In this document: one piece after another, positions 25,272-34,371 of the stretch
Layout of the letters: the number at the start of each line of letters is the position of its first letter
Numbering within the stretch: the stretch's first letter is position 1
Source: SHZL01 sp963708905
Lineage (GTDB): Bacteria; Pseudomonadota; Gammaproteobacteria; Xanthomonadales; SZUA-36
Reading direction: 5' to 3'
Assembly (NCBI GenBank): GCA_963708905.1
Contig: CAVPUV010000040.1
Location: 90,220 to 154,219, forward strand
Length of the DNA stretch: 64,000 nt
Position numbers and translations under genes: made by a program
Notes under the pieces: model-generated
Told to the model about the DNA's origin: nothing
The model's database searches: none
What the model saw: the letters and a program-made list of their open reading frames with translations, nothing else

Positions 25272-26735
25272 GTGAACAGCGAAGGTTCCAGCGTAAATGA
25301 ATCCGCCGTGGATCAGTTCGTGCAAAGAAAATACCGCCACGGCTTCGTCACCGACATTGAATCCGACACGGTGCCGCCGGGTCTGAACGAAGACGTGGTG
25401 CGCTGGATTTCCGCGCGCAAGCGAGAGCCCGAGTGGCTGCTTGAGTGGCGGCTGAAAGCTTATCGGCAGTGGCTGAAAATGCCGCAGCCGCACTGGGCGC
25501 ATTTGCATATTGCGCCGATTGATTTCCAGGCCATATCCTATTTTTCCGCGCCCAAGTCCGACCAGGACCGTCCGCAAAGCCTGGCCGATGTCGACCCCAA
25601 ATTGCTGGAGACTTATGACCGGCTCGGCGTACCCTTGCATGAGCGGGCCCGGCTCGCGGGTGTTGCCGTGGATGCCGTATTCGACTCGGTCTCGGTGGGC
25701 ACGACCTTTCGCGCCGAACTGAAAAAAGCCGGTGTCATTTTTTGCTCTTTCTCGGAAGCGGCCAGGGAACACCCGGATCTGGTGCGCCAATACCTTGGAT
25801 CGGTAGTGCCGAGCCGGGACAACTTCTTTGCCGCACTCAATTCGGCCGTGTTCTCGGACGGCAGTTTTGTGTTCATCCCCAGAGGTGTGCGCTGCCCGAT
25901 GGAGTTGTCCACTTATTTTCGCATCAATGCCGCCGAGACCGGGCAGTTTGAGCGCACGCTGATCGTGGCTGAAGAAGGCAGTCAGGTCAGCTATCTCGAA
26001 GGCTGCACCGCGCCGATGCGCGACGAAAATCAATTGCATGCAGCGGTGGTGGAATTGGTCGCGCTGGCCGACGCCAATATCAAGTACTCCACGGTACAGA
26101 ACTGGTACCCGGGAGACGAGAATGGCCTTGGCGGCATTTATAACTTTGTCACCAAGCGCGGCGACTGCCGGGGCGACCGCGCCAAAATTTCATGGACCCA
26201 GGTGGAAACTGGCTCGGCCATTACCTGGAAATATCCTTCCTGCATTCTGCGCGGCGATCATTCCGTTGGCGAGTTCTACTCGGTAGCCCTGACCAATAAT
26301 TGCCAGCAAGCCGATACCGGCACCAAGATGATCCACCTGGGCCGTAATACACGCAGCAAGATTATTTCCAAGGGAATTTCGGCCGGCAAAGGTCAGAATG
26401 CCTACCGCGGCCTGGTGCATATTGCCCGCAAGGCCGATAACGCCAGGAATTTCACCCAGTGTGACTCCATGCTGATTGGCAAGGCTTGCGGTGCGCATAC
26501 GTTTCCCTACATCGAAGTCGGCAATGCGACAGCCAGGGTCGAGCATGAAGCCAGCACCTCACGTATCGGCGAAGACCAGTTGTTCTATTGCCTGCAGCGC
26601 GGTATTGCCGAAGAAGACGCCGTTTCCATGATCGTTGACGGTTTTTGCAAGCAGGTGTTCAGGGAGTTGCCAATGGAATTCGCGGTTGAGGCCAAGGCTC
26701 TGCTTGAGGTTAGTCTGGAAGGTGCGGTGGGATAA
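25272..26735 (+). CDS. sufB: Fe-S cluster assembly scaffold subunit SufB
   Basis: SufB is the central scaffold of the SufBCD complex, on which Fe-S clusters are built from sulfur delivered by SufS. The frame is open from ATG 25257, which overlaps the sufR stop, but a GGAGGAG site at 25259-25265 favours the GTG at 25272, giving 487 residues. Family blocks are VSYLEGCTAPMRDENQLHAA, KYSTVQNWYPGDENGLGGIY and NARNFTQCDSMLIGKACGAH. The histidine/glutamate-rich beta-helix near VEHEASTSRIGEDQLFYCLQ is also present. Confidence 0.95.
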   Translation: MNSEGSSVNESAVDQFVQRKYRHGFVTDIESDTVPPGLNEDVVRWISARKREPEWLLEWRLKAYRQWLKMPQPHWAHLHIAPIDFQAISYFSAPKSDQDRPQSLADVDPKLLETYDRLGVPLHERARLAGVAVDAVFDSVSVGTTFRAELKKAGVIFCSFSEAAREHPDLVRQYLGSVVPSRDNFFAALNSAVFSDGSFVFIPRGVRCPMELSTYFRINAAETGQFERTLIVAEEGSQVSYLEGCTAPMRDENQLHAAVVELVALADANIKYSTVQNWYPGDENGLGGIYNFVTKRGDCRGDRAKISWTQVETGSAITWKYPSCILRGDHSVGEFYSVALTNNCQQADTGTKMIHLGRNTRSKIISKGISAGKGQNAYRGLVHIARKADNARNFTQCDSMLIGKACGAHTFPYIEVGNATARVEHEASTSRIGEDQLFYCLQRGIAEEDAVSMIVDGFCKQVFRELPMEFAVEAKALLEVSLEGAVG

Positions 26736-26778
26736 ACCGCTCATCGCGACCATGATATTTAAAAGGAACGTTCAGAAT

Positions 26779-27579
26779 ATGTTGCAAGTCAAAAATCTCC
26801 ACGTCAGCGTCGACGGCAAGCCCATCCTCAAAGGCGTGAACCTGGAGGTCAACGCCGGTGAAGTCCATGCCATCATGGGACCCAATGGCTCGGGCAAGAG
26901 CACCCTGGGACATGTGATCGCCGGTCGCGAAGGCTACGAGGTCACCGCAGGGGACATCCTGTACCGTGGTAAAAGCCTGCTCGGACTGGCGCCCGAACAA
27001 CGCGCCTGCGAGGGGATTTTTCTCGCTTTCCAGTATCCGGTCGAGATTCCAGGCGTTAACAATACCTACTTCCTGCGTGCAGCACTCAACGCCCAACGCA
27101 AGTACCGCGGCCAGCCCGAGCTGGATTCGATGGAGTTTCTGCGCCTGGTGCGGGAAAAGCTGGAAATCCTGCACATCAGCGATGATTTGTTGCACCGCGC
27201 GGTGAACGAGGGATTTTCCGGCGGCGAGAAAAAGCGCAATGAGATTTTTCAGATGGCCGTTCTGGAACCGTCGCTGGCGGTACTGGATGAAACGGATTCC
27301 GGTCTGGATATCGACGCTTTACGCCTGGTGGCCGACAGTGTCAACCGTCTGCGCAGCCCCGAGCGGGCGATGATTGTCGTAACCCACTACCAGCGCCTGC
27401 TGGAGCACATCATTCCGGACCGGGTTCACGTGCTGGCCGACGGCAGAATCGCTGCCAGTGGCGATGCGGATCTGGCCATCAAACTGGAAGATCAAGGCTA
27501 TGCCTGGCTGGAACAGGGCGGCATTGTCGAGTTGAATAAAGTTGCCGGGTCCCATGGCGAGCGGCGGGCGGGCGCCTGA
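26779..27579 (+). CDS. sufC: Fe-S cluster assembly ATPase SufC
   Basis: SufC is the soluble ABC-type ATPase that remodels SufB-SufD during cluster assembly. The ATG at 26779 gives 266 residues beginning MLQVKNLHVSVDGKPILKGV; an AAAAGGAAC site lies upstream. Walker A is GPNGSGKST. The signature is FSGGEKKRNEIFQ, in which the polar replacement is typical of SufC. Walker B is LAVLDETDSGLDID. It lies 43 bases after sufB and 15 bases before sufD. Confidence 0.96.
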   Translation: MLQVKNLHVSVDGKPILKGVNLEVNAGEVHAIMGPNGSGKSTLGHVIAGREGYEVTAGDILYRGKSLLGLAPEQRACEGIFLAFQYPVEIPGVNNTYFLRAALNAQRKYRGQPELDSMEFLRLVREKLEILHISDDLLHRAVNEGFSGGEKKRNEIFQMAVLEPSLAVLDETDSGLDIDALRLVADSVNRLRSPERAMIVVTHYQRLLEHIIPDRVHVLADGRIAASGDADLAIKLEDQGYAWLEQGGIVELNKVAGSHGERRAGA

Positions 27580-27594
27580 AAGGCTGGTGTTGAA

Positions 27595-28959
27595 ATGAAT
27601 GTTCCCGCCATCGCCAAAGCAGCGAACCTGGCAGAAAACTGGGCCGAGTCCTTGCGCGCCGGGGAACTGGAGCATGGACCCTTATGGCTGCAGACGCTGC
27701 GCTGCGCAGCCGCCGGCGAATTCCGTTTGCACGGCTTGCCGGGGAACAAGGACGAAGCGTGGAAATACACTTCGCTGCGCCGGCTTGAGGTCCTGAACCC
27801 GGCACTCGGCGTCACCGGGCCTGGTGCGGACGCAGCCGAGTGGACACCCCTGCTGCCGGTGGCCGGCGGCTTTGGCTTTCGCTTTGTAGACGGACACTTG
27901 CAGTGGCTGCAAAAGGAGGCGCCGCAAGGCGTTTCCATGTTGTCACTGCATGACCTGCTGTCTGCTGCCGGACAGGACCAGCTGAATCATCTGCGCCCGC
28001 TGCTCGAAGCCGTCGATGTCGGCGGGCGAACCCATGCATTCGAAGCGTTGAATACGGCGCTTCTGCGTGACGGCGTGATCATCCATGTGGCCGGCGGTGT
28101 CGATGCCGGACTGTGCCTGGCGCAGTGGGGCCTGGGTGCTTGCACGGTTTCCCGGCTGGACAACTTCCGTCTCATCATCATTCTGGAACAAGGCGCCAGG
28201 CTGCAACTGCTCGAGCAATTCCAGGATGCCGGGCAACCGGCGGATAAACCAGGGAATGAACCGCAAAAAAATGCCGGTCAGGCCCTGAACCTGATGCTGC
28301 AGGCGCAACTGGCCGCCGGCTCTGTGCTGCAGCACGTGCGGCTGCAGAGCGCCGCTTCCACGAGCATCCTGTTGACCTTCAGCGACGTGCACCAGGCCGC
28401 GCGCAGTTCCTATACCTGCACGGGTTTCGATGTCGGTGGTGGCCTGGTGCGGCATGGTATCAACTGCCGGCTGGCCGGTGATGGCGCCCATGCCGAGATC
28501 AATGGCGCCTTCGTGCTGGATCATGATCGGCATGTCGACCATCATATCTGTATCGATCACCTGGCTCCATCCTGCAGCAGCGAACAATTCTTCCGTGGTG
28601 TACTGGGCGGCAGCAGCCGGGGCGTATTCAATGGCAAGGCAGTGATCCGGCGCGGAGCGGATGGCTCCCGCGTGCGGCAGTCGAGTGCCAATCTGTTGTT
28701 GTCCGATCTGGCGGAAATCGATACCAAGCCGGAACTGGAAATATACGCGGATGAAGTCGAGGCCAGTCACGGCGCAACGGTCGGATCGCTGGACGAGCAG
28801 GCGGTGTTTTATCTGCGCAGCCGCGGCCTTGGCGATACCGCGGCGCGGCGTATGCTGACTGTGGCTTTTTGCCGCGCTGTCACCGCCCGCTTGCCGGATG
28901 CCGGCATGGCCGAACAGATAGCGGCTGTGCTTGAAGCCTCCATGCCAAAGCTGGGTTGA
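27595..28959 (+). CDS. sufD: Fe-S cluster assembly protein SufD
   Basis: SufD is the SufB paralogue that pairs with it in the scaffold. The 454-residue protein is divergent at the N-terminus but keeps GNKDEAWKYTSLRRLEVLNP and the C-terminal beta-helix core. That core includes HVDHHICIDHLAPSCSSEQF, GVFNGKAVIRRGADGSRVRQ and LEIYADEVEASHGATVGSLD. The order sufB-C-D-S is the usual one. A 491-codon open frame on the opposite strand is a shadow produced by GC-biased codons. Confidence 0.94.
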   Translation: MNVPAIAKAANLAENWAESLRAGELEHGPLWLQTLRCAAAGEFRLHGLPGNKDEAWKYTSLRRLEVLNPALGVTGPGADAAEWTPLLPVAGGFGFRFVDGHLQWLQKEAPQGVSMLSLHDLLSAAGQDQLNHLRPLLEAVDVGGRTHAFEALNTALLRDGVIIHVAGGVDAGLCLAQWGLGACTVSRLDNFRLIIILEQGARLQLLEQFQDAGQPADKPGNEPQKNAGQALNLMLQAQLAAGSVLQHVRLQSAASTSILLTFSDVHQAARSSYTCTGFDVGGGLVRHGINCRLAGDGAHAEINGAFVLDHDRHVDHHICIDHLAPSCSSEQFFRGVLGGSSRGVFNGKAVIRRGADGSRVRQSSANLLLSDLAEIDTKPELEIYADEVEASHGATVGSLDEQAVFYLRSRGLGDTAARRMLTVAFCRAVTARLPDAGMAEQIAAVLEASMPKLG

Positions 28960-28968
28960 ACAGGAGGG

Positions 28969-30231
28969 ATGATGGTTACCAACACGAACGCTGCAATCGC
29001 TAACAAAGTGCCGGCGCTGGATGTCGCGCGCGTTCGGCAGGACTTTCCCATCCTGTCGCGGCAGGTCCACGGCAAACCGCTGGTGTATTTTGATACCGCT
29101 GCCTCGGCGCAACGGCCTCTGGCCGTCATCGAGGCCACGGACCGTTTCTATCGAATGCACAACGCCAACGTGCATCGTGGCGTGCACACCCTCAGCCAGG
29201 AAGCCACGGACGAGTATGAAGCCGGCCGTCAGGCGCTGGTCGAATTCATCCACGCCGCGTCCGCGCGTGAGGTCATTTTTACCCGCGGCACGACCGAATC
29301 CATCAACCTGGTGGCGCAAAGTTTTCTGCGCCCGCGCGTGGGTCCGGGAGATGAAATCGTGATCACGCACATGGAGCATCATTCCAACATCGTGCCGTGG
29401 CAGATGGTGTGCGGGCAAACCGGGGCGAAACTGCGCATAGCACCGATAAACCAGAGGGGTGAATTACTGCTGGATGAACTGGAGAGCATGCTGACGGAGC
29501 GCGTCAAGCTGCTGAGCGTGGCCCACGTATCCAATGCGCTGGGCACCATCAATCCGGTGAAAACCATCTGTGCCATGGCCAGGGCTCACGGCATACCGGT
29601 ACTGGTCGATGGCGCCCAGGCCATGCCGCACGCCAGCGTGGACGTGCAGGCACTGGCTTGTGACTTCTATTGCCTGTCGGGACACAAAATGTATGGCCCC
29701 ACCGGTATCGGCGCCTTGTGGGCGCGCGAACGGATACTTGAGGACATGCCTCCGTGGCAGGGCGGCGGTGAAATGATCCGTACCGTAACCTTCGAAAAAA
29801 CCGAATACAATGACTTGCCGGCCAAATTCGAGGCTGGCACGCCCAATATTGCCGGCAGTGTGGGCCTCGGCGCTGCAGTCCGCTACCTGCAGGGGCTGGG
29901 AATGGATGCGATTGCCGCACATGAATCCGCGGTTCTTGCCTACGCGACGCGGCAACTGGAAGCGGTAGAAGGCCTCAGGATTATTGGTAGGGCCGAAGAA
30001 AAAGCCGGGGTCATCAGCTTTACGCTCGAAGGTGTCCATCCACATGACCTTGGCACCATCATCGATCATTTTGGCGTGGCCATTCGCACCGGGCATCATT
30101 GTGCCATGCCGGTGATGCAGTATTTCAACGTGCCCGCGACAGCGCGGGTGTCGCTCGGTCTGTACAACACCATGGAAGAAGTGGACGTACTGGTTGATGC
30201 GCTCGGCCGCGCGCGTGCGATGTTGCGCTGA
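28969..30231 (+). CDS. sufS: Cysteine desulfurase SufS
   Basis: SufS removes sulfur from cysteine and passes it to SufBCD. The 420-residue group II desulfurase has the PLP lysine in CLSGHKMYGPTGIG and the persulfide cysteine in GHHCAMPVMQYFNVP. The histidine in VDGAQAMPHASVDVQ stacks on PLP. Two adjacent ATG codons follow AGGAGGG by a few bases. No SufE or SufU gene follows in the operon, so the sulfur relay partner must be elsewhere. Confidence 0.95.
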   Translation: MMVTNTNAAIANKVPALDVARVRQDFPILSRQVHGKPLVYFDTAASAQRPLAVIEATDRFYRMHNANVHRGVHTLSQEATDEYEAGRQALVEFIHAASAREVIFTRGTTESINLVAQSFLRPRVGPGDEIVITHMEHHSNIVPWQMVCGQTGAKLRIAPINQRGELLLDELESMLTERVKLLSVAHVSNALGTINPVKTICAMARAHGIPVLVDGAQAMPHASVDVQALACDFYCLSGHKMYGPTGIGALWARERILEDMPPWQGGGEMIRTVTFEKTEYNDLPAKFEAGTPNIAGSVGLGAAVRYLQGLGMDAIAAHESAVLAYATRQLEAVEGLRIIGRAEEKAGVISFTLEGVHPHDLGTIIDHFGVAIRTGHHCAMPVMQYFNVPATARVSLGLYNTMEEVDVLVDALGRARAMLR

Positions 30232-30279
30232 GGGCCCGCCGGAAGAGATGCTGCCAGCTGCATGACGGAATCCTGACCG

Positions 30280-31899
30280 ATGCATGCCGAAACACCTTTT
30301 TCGCAGGCAACGAAAGCCTACCGCCTGCAGGACTTTGATGTCGCGTTGCAAGCCTGTGAAACCCTGTTGGCGCAGCAGCTCGCGGCAGCGGCTCTGCCCG
30401 CGATACTGAATCTGAAAGCGCTCAGCCTGGCCGGCAAGGGACTTATGTTTGCCGCGTTCGATTGCCTTGAGCGCGCCATTCAAATACAACCCGGCGATGC
30501 GCTGCTGAGGCATCACACTGCGCGCATTCTGCTTGAGCTGGGGCGCTTCGATGCGGCACGACATGAGGCCGAACGGGCTTGTCAGCTGGCACCCCGGCAC
30601 AGCGGGTACCGCTACCACCTGGCCGTTGTCTGCCTGCTGCAAGGCGACTCCCGCATGGCACAGGAAGTTGCGCAGCAGTGTGTCAGCGAAGATGCCACCC
30701 TGTTTGAAGCCTGGATACTGCTCAGTGAACTGGCAGCGGAACGTGGCGAACCTGCACAAGCCGCCGCCTGTCTGCGGGAAATTTTACGGCAGGACGCCGG
30801 GCATGCAGCCGCCTGGGCTTTGCTCGCCGCAATGGGCGGCGATGCCGGGACGGACCGTGCGGCGCAGCGCGCACTGGAAGAGATCAGGACCAGCGCCAGG
30901 GATGATGAAAGCGCTGCAACCGCGGGGTTTGCACTGGCGGATATGGCGCGCCGCTGTGGCGACCATGCGGCCGCGTTCGCGCTGTACCGGCAGGCCAACG
31001 AATATCTGGCGGCGGCCCATCCTTTCGCCATGGACGACTGGGAATTATCGTTGGATAAAACCGTTTCGGCTTCGCGTGCATGGCTGGAGTCCAGCCATTC
31101 TGCGGCCGCAGGCGCAGACACGAATGGTGGGGAAAGACTGGTTTTTATCGTCGGTATGCCGCGTTCAGGGACTTCCCTGTGTGAACAGATCATCTGCTCG
31201 CATCCCGGGGTCACGGGCGGGGGCGAAATGGCGACGATGGAATATATCGCCAACACGCTTGGCTACGAGAATATCGATCCGTTCAATTCGGAATCAGAGC
31301 CGGAATGGCTGCAGCGCATGCGTGGCGCCTACCTCGACTCTTTGCCCGCGGGATCGGCGGCGTATGAGAGGATCAGCGACAAGACTCCGCGGAATTTCGA
31401 ACGTCTCGGCCTGATATTGCGGCTTTTCCCCGCTGCCAGGGTGTTGTGGTGTGTGCGTCATCCCCTGGATACCATCATCTCCTGCTTCTTCCAGGATTTC
31501 CGCTCGGGGCAGAGATTCAGCTACCGCTTGGACTATGCCGCGCGGATGTATGCCGGGCACGTCCGCGCAATGCGGCACTGGATGCGGTATTTCGCCGATT
31601 CGATCACTGTCATCGACTACGCTGAATTGGTGCAGAATCCCGCGGCGACGGCCCGGCAAATGGCGGCGTTTATCGGGCTGGACTTCAATCCGGCGATGCT
31701 GCAGCCGCATCTGAACCCGCGACCCGTTCGAACTGCCAGTTCGCTGCAGGTCAAGCAAGCGATTTATACGACTTCGCTGAACAACTGGCGTCACTACCGG
31801 CGGGAACTGGCCGCGGCAAGCGCCATGCTGCAGCAGCAGGGTCTGCTCGATGAGCAATGGCGCAGCACGGTGCTTTCCGGCGTGGAGACGGTTGGCTGA
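30280..31899 (+). CDS. TPR-repeat sulfotransferase family protein
   Basis: This 539-residue protein has tetratricopeptide-like helical repeats over about residues 5-250 (LERAIQIQPGDALLRHHTAR, EAERACQLAPRHSGYRYHLA). A C-terminal sulfotransferase domain begins at VGMPRSGTS (291-299), the loop that binds the 5' phosphate of PAPS. The second PAPS region is RVLWCVRHPLDTIISCFFQD. The acceptor is unknown; relatives are abundant in marine gammaproteobacteria. It starts 48 bp after sufS and may be read through from the suf operon, although no functional link to Fe-S assembly is established. It converges with parC. Confidence 0.87.
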   Translation: MHAETPFSQATKAYRLQDFDVALQACETLLAQQLAAAALPAILNLKALSLAGKGLMFAAFDCLERAIQIQPGDALLRHHTARILLELGRFDAARHEAERACQLAPRHSGYRYHLAVVCLLQGDSRMAQEVAQQCVSEDATLFEAWILLSELAAERGEPAQAAACLREILRQDAGHAAAWALLAAMGGDAGTDRAAQRALEEIRTSARDDESAATAGFALADMARRCGDHAAAFALYRQANEYLAAAHPFAMDDWELSLDKTVSASRAWLESSHSAAAGADTNGGERLVFIVGMPRSGTSLCEQIICSHPGVTGGGEMATMEYIANTLGYENIDPFNSESEPEWLQRMRGAYLDSLPAGSAAYERISDKTPRNFERLGLILRLFPAARVLWCVRHPLDTIISCFFQDFRSGQRFSYRLDYAARMYAGHVRAMRHWMRYFADSITVIDYAELVQNPAATARQMAAFIGLDFNPAMLQPHLNPRPVRTASSLQVKQAIYTTSLNNWRHYRRELAAASAMLQQQGLLDEQWRSTVLSGVETVG

Positions 31900-31913
31900 T
31901 CCTGGCCTGAAAA

Positions 31914-34166
31914 TTAGCCGACAGCCAACTCGATCTTGGTCACGTGCTGGAAGCCGCGCGGCAACTTACGTCCGCGCAGGGCCCGGTTTGCGCGGAAGTG
32001 GTCGATGTCCTTTGCCGCCATGCGCAGGTAGCGTTGGCCCGCCCACACCAGGATTTCGTCTTTTTCGCTGATGACGATCAGGCCGATGACACGTTCATCG
32101 CCGCTCTTCAGACGTTTCAACGGCACATTGATCAGCTTGTTGCCTTTGCCCTTGGCCAGTTCCGGAACCTCTGCCAGCGGAAACGCCAGCATATAGCCAT
32201 CGGAGCTGACACATACGATGGTGCTGGATGTCTGTGTATCGATAACGGCCGGTGTCAGTGGCACGGCGCCGGCTGGCAGGGAAATCACGGCCTTGCCAGC
32301 GCGCATGCGGCTGTGCAGGTTTTCCAGTGCCGTAATGAAACCATAGCCGAAGGAACTGGCCAGCAGAATCTTCTGCTGTCCGTCGCCGCTCAGGCAGTAC
32401 AGGAATGAAGCGCCATCCGGTGGACTGAACTTGCTGCTCAGGGGCTCACCCAGGCCGCGCGCCGAAGGCAGGGCATGCGCCGGCAAGGCATAGGCTCGTC
32501 CCGCCGCGTCGAGGAATACCGCCTGCTCATTGCTGCGGCCACGCGCGCTGTGCTGGAATTCGTCGCCGGCGCGATAACTGAGTGTCGCCGGGTCAATTTC
32601 ATGTCCCTTGGCAAGTCGTACCCAACCGGATTTTGACAGGACGATGGTCACGGGTTCAGACGGCACCAGGTCTTCCTGCTTGAGTGCCTGTGCGGCTTCG
32701 CGCGCAACCAGGATGGAGCGGCGGTCATCACCAAAGGCCTGGCTGTCATCCGCCAACTCTTTCTTGATCAGCGTCTTCAGACGGGTTTTGGAGCCCAGGG
32801 TGGTCTGCAGTGACTCACGCTCGCTTTCCAGCATGTCCTGTTCGCCCCGTATCTTCATTTCTTCCAGTCTGGCCAGGTGCCGCAGCTTCAGTTCGAGGAT
32901 GGCTTCAGCCTGGGTGCCGCTGAGGCCGAAGCGCTCCATCAATACCGGCTTGGGCTCATCTTCGCCGCGGATGATGCGAATGACTTCATCGATGTTGAGG
33001 TAGGCGATCATCAGACCGCTCAAAACGTGCAAGCGGTCCACCACCTGGTCCAGGCGGTGCTGCAGACGCCGCACCACGGTATCCATGCGGAAAGCCAGCC
33101 ACTCCTTGAGCAAACCCCTGAGATTCATGACCTGCGGTTTGCCATTGACGCCGATGATGTTCAAATTGACGCGGTAGTTGCGTTCCAGGTCAGTGGTGGC
33201 AAAAAGGTGGTTCATCAATTGTTCGAGGTCCACCCGATTCGAGCGCGGCACGATGACCAGGCGTGTCGGGTCTTCGTGATCGGACTCATCGCGCAGGTCT
33301 TCGACCATGGGTAATTTCCTGGCCTGCATTTGCGCCGCGATCTGCTCCAGCACTTTGGCCGGAGAAACCTGGTGTGGTAAGGCGGTGATGACGATTTCAC
33401 CGTTTTCTTTTTCCCACACGGCCCGCATGCGCACGGAGCCGTTGCCTGTTTCATACATTTTGCGCAGTTCTTCCGCCGGAGTGATGATCTCCGCATCGGT
33501 TGGATAATCCGGGCCCTTGATGTGCGTGCAAAGATCGGCGACGCTGGCCTTGGGATCTTCCAGCAGGTGGATGCACGCGCTGACCACTTCGCGCAGGTTA
33601 TGTGACGGGATGTCGGTAGACATGCCGACGGCAATACCGGTGCTGCCGTTGAGCAATACGTTGGGCAGCCGGGACGGCAGCAAGGTGGGTTCTTTCAGGG
33701 TACCATCAAAATTTGGCGCCCAATCAACCGTGCCCATGCCCAGTTCCGCCAGCAGCGTGCGGGCGTAGGCGGTGAGCCGCGATTCGGTGTAACGCATGGC
33801 AGCGAAAGACTTGGGGTCATCGGGCGAACCAAAGTTTCCCTGGCCGTCAACCAGCGGATAGCGCAAGCTGAAGGCTTGCGCCATCAGCACCATGGCCTCA
33901 TAGCAGGCCGAGTCGCCGTGGGGGTGGAACTTGCCGATGACATCGCCAATCGTACGGGCGGATTTTTTGTGCTTGGATCCGGCGCTCAGCCCCAACTCGC
34001 TCATCGCATAAACAATCCGTCGTTGTACCGGTTTGAGACCGTCGCTGATATGCGGCAAGGCACGGTCGAGAACGACGTACATCGAATAGTCCAGGTAGGC
34101 TTTTTCGGCGTAATCCTTGAGTGGAATTTTTTCGTGGTCAGGAAAGGATTGGGTGATGGCGGTCAT
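31914..34166 (-). CDS. parC: DNA topoisomerase IV subunit A
   Basis: ParC is the DNA-cutting subunit of topoisomerase IV, which separates daughter chromosomes. The 750-residue length and the degenerate C-terminal beta-propeller point to ParC rather than GyrA. The catalytic tyrosine is Tyr126 in FAAMRYTESRL. The quinolone region HPHGDSACYEAMV has Ser86 and Glu90 at the positions equivalent to E. coli Ser80 and Glu84, so it is wild-type there. It lies downstream of parE, separated by 205 bp that contain a structured repeat. GGTAATCA occurs twice just before the start. Confidence 0.95.
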   Translation of the reverse strand: MTAITQSFPDHEKIPLKDYAEKAYLDYSMYVVLDRALPHISDGLKPVQRRIVYAMSELGLSAGSKHKKSARTIGDVIGKFHPHGDSACYEAMVLMAQAFSLRYPLVDGQGNFGSPDDPKSFAAMRYTESRLTAYARTLLAELGMGTVDWAPNFDGTLKEPTLLPSRLPNVLLNGSTGIAVGMSTDIPSHNLREVVSACIHLLEDPKASVADLCTHIKGPDYPTDAEIITPAEELRKMYETGNGSVRMRAVWEKENGEIVITALPHQVSPAKVLEQIAAQMQARKLPMVEDLRDESDHEDPTRLVIVPRSNRVDLEQLMNHLFATTDLERNYRVNLNIIGVNGKPQVMNLRGLLKEWLAFRMDTVVRRLQHRLDQVVDRLHVLSGLMIAYLNIDEVIRIIRGEDEPKPVLMERFGLSGTQAEAILELKLRHLARLEEMKIRGEQDMLESERESLQTTLGSKTRLKTLIKKELADDSQAFGDDRRSILVAREAAQALKQEDLVPSEPVTIVLSKSGWVRLAKGHEIDPATLSYRAGDEFQHSARGRSNEQAVFLDAAGRAYALPAHALPSARGLGEPLSSKFSPPDGASFLYCLSGDGQQKILLASSFGYGFITALENLHSRMRAGKAVISLPAGAVPLTPAVIDTQTSSTIVCVSSDGYMLAFPLAEVPELAKGKGNKLINVPLKRLKSGDERVIGLIVISEKDEILVWAGQRYLRMAAKDIDHFRANRALRGRKLPRGFQHVTKIELAVG

Positions 34167-34195
34167 GAACTTGATTACCTGGTGATTACCGTTTA

Positions 34196-34347
34196 AGGAA
34201 GCTCTGAATAATTCATCCTTGAATTATCAGAGCACGCCAAACAAAAAATGTGATTTTTGTTTGGCTCTCATTTTCAATGGCTTATAGCTATTGAAAATGT
34301 TGGCACATCCCTGTGCCAAGGAAACTCTGAATAAACCAGAGTTTCCT
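34196..34347 (-). repeat. Five-hairpin structured repeat, copy B (inverted relative to copy A)
   Basis: Read on the plus strand, five hairpins follow in a row. H5 is 34201-34233 (GCTCTGAATAATTCA with TGAATTATCAGAGC, one bulge). H4 is 34236-34265 (GCCAAACAAAAA with TTTTTGTTTGGC, 12 perfect pairs). H3 is 34269-34299 (CATTTTCAATGGCT with AGCTATTGAAAATG, one G-T). H2 is 34300-34319 (TTGGCACA with TGTGCCAA). H1 is 34319-34347 (AGGAAACTCTG with CAGAGTTTCCT). The order is the reverse of copy A. Both ends carry AGGAA(G/A)CTCTGAAT as a near-perfect direct repeat. It lies between parE and parC. Confidence 0.88.
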
Positions 34348-34371
34348 TAATGGCCTCTGGTTTGCCGAATT

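Noticed and set aside
27943..29418. Long open frame (491 codons) antisense to sufD and sufS
   Set aside because: It mirrors two strongly conserved genes and has biased, non-homologous sequence; it is an effect of GC-rich third positions.
29464..30759. Long open frame (431 codons) antisense to sufS and the sulfotransferase gene
   Set aside because: Same reasoning: it covers conserved coding sequence on the other strand and contains no recognisable family motif.
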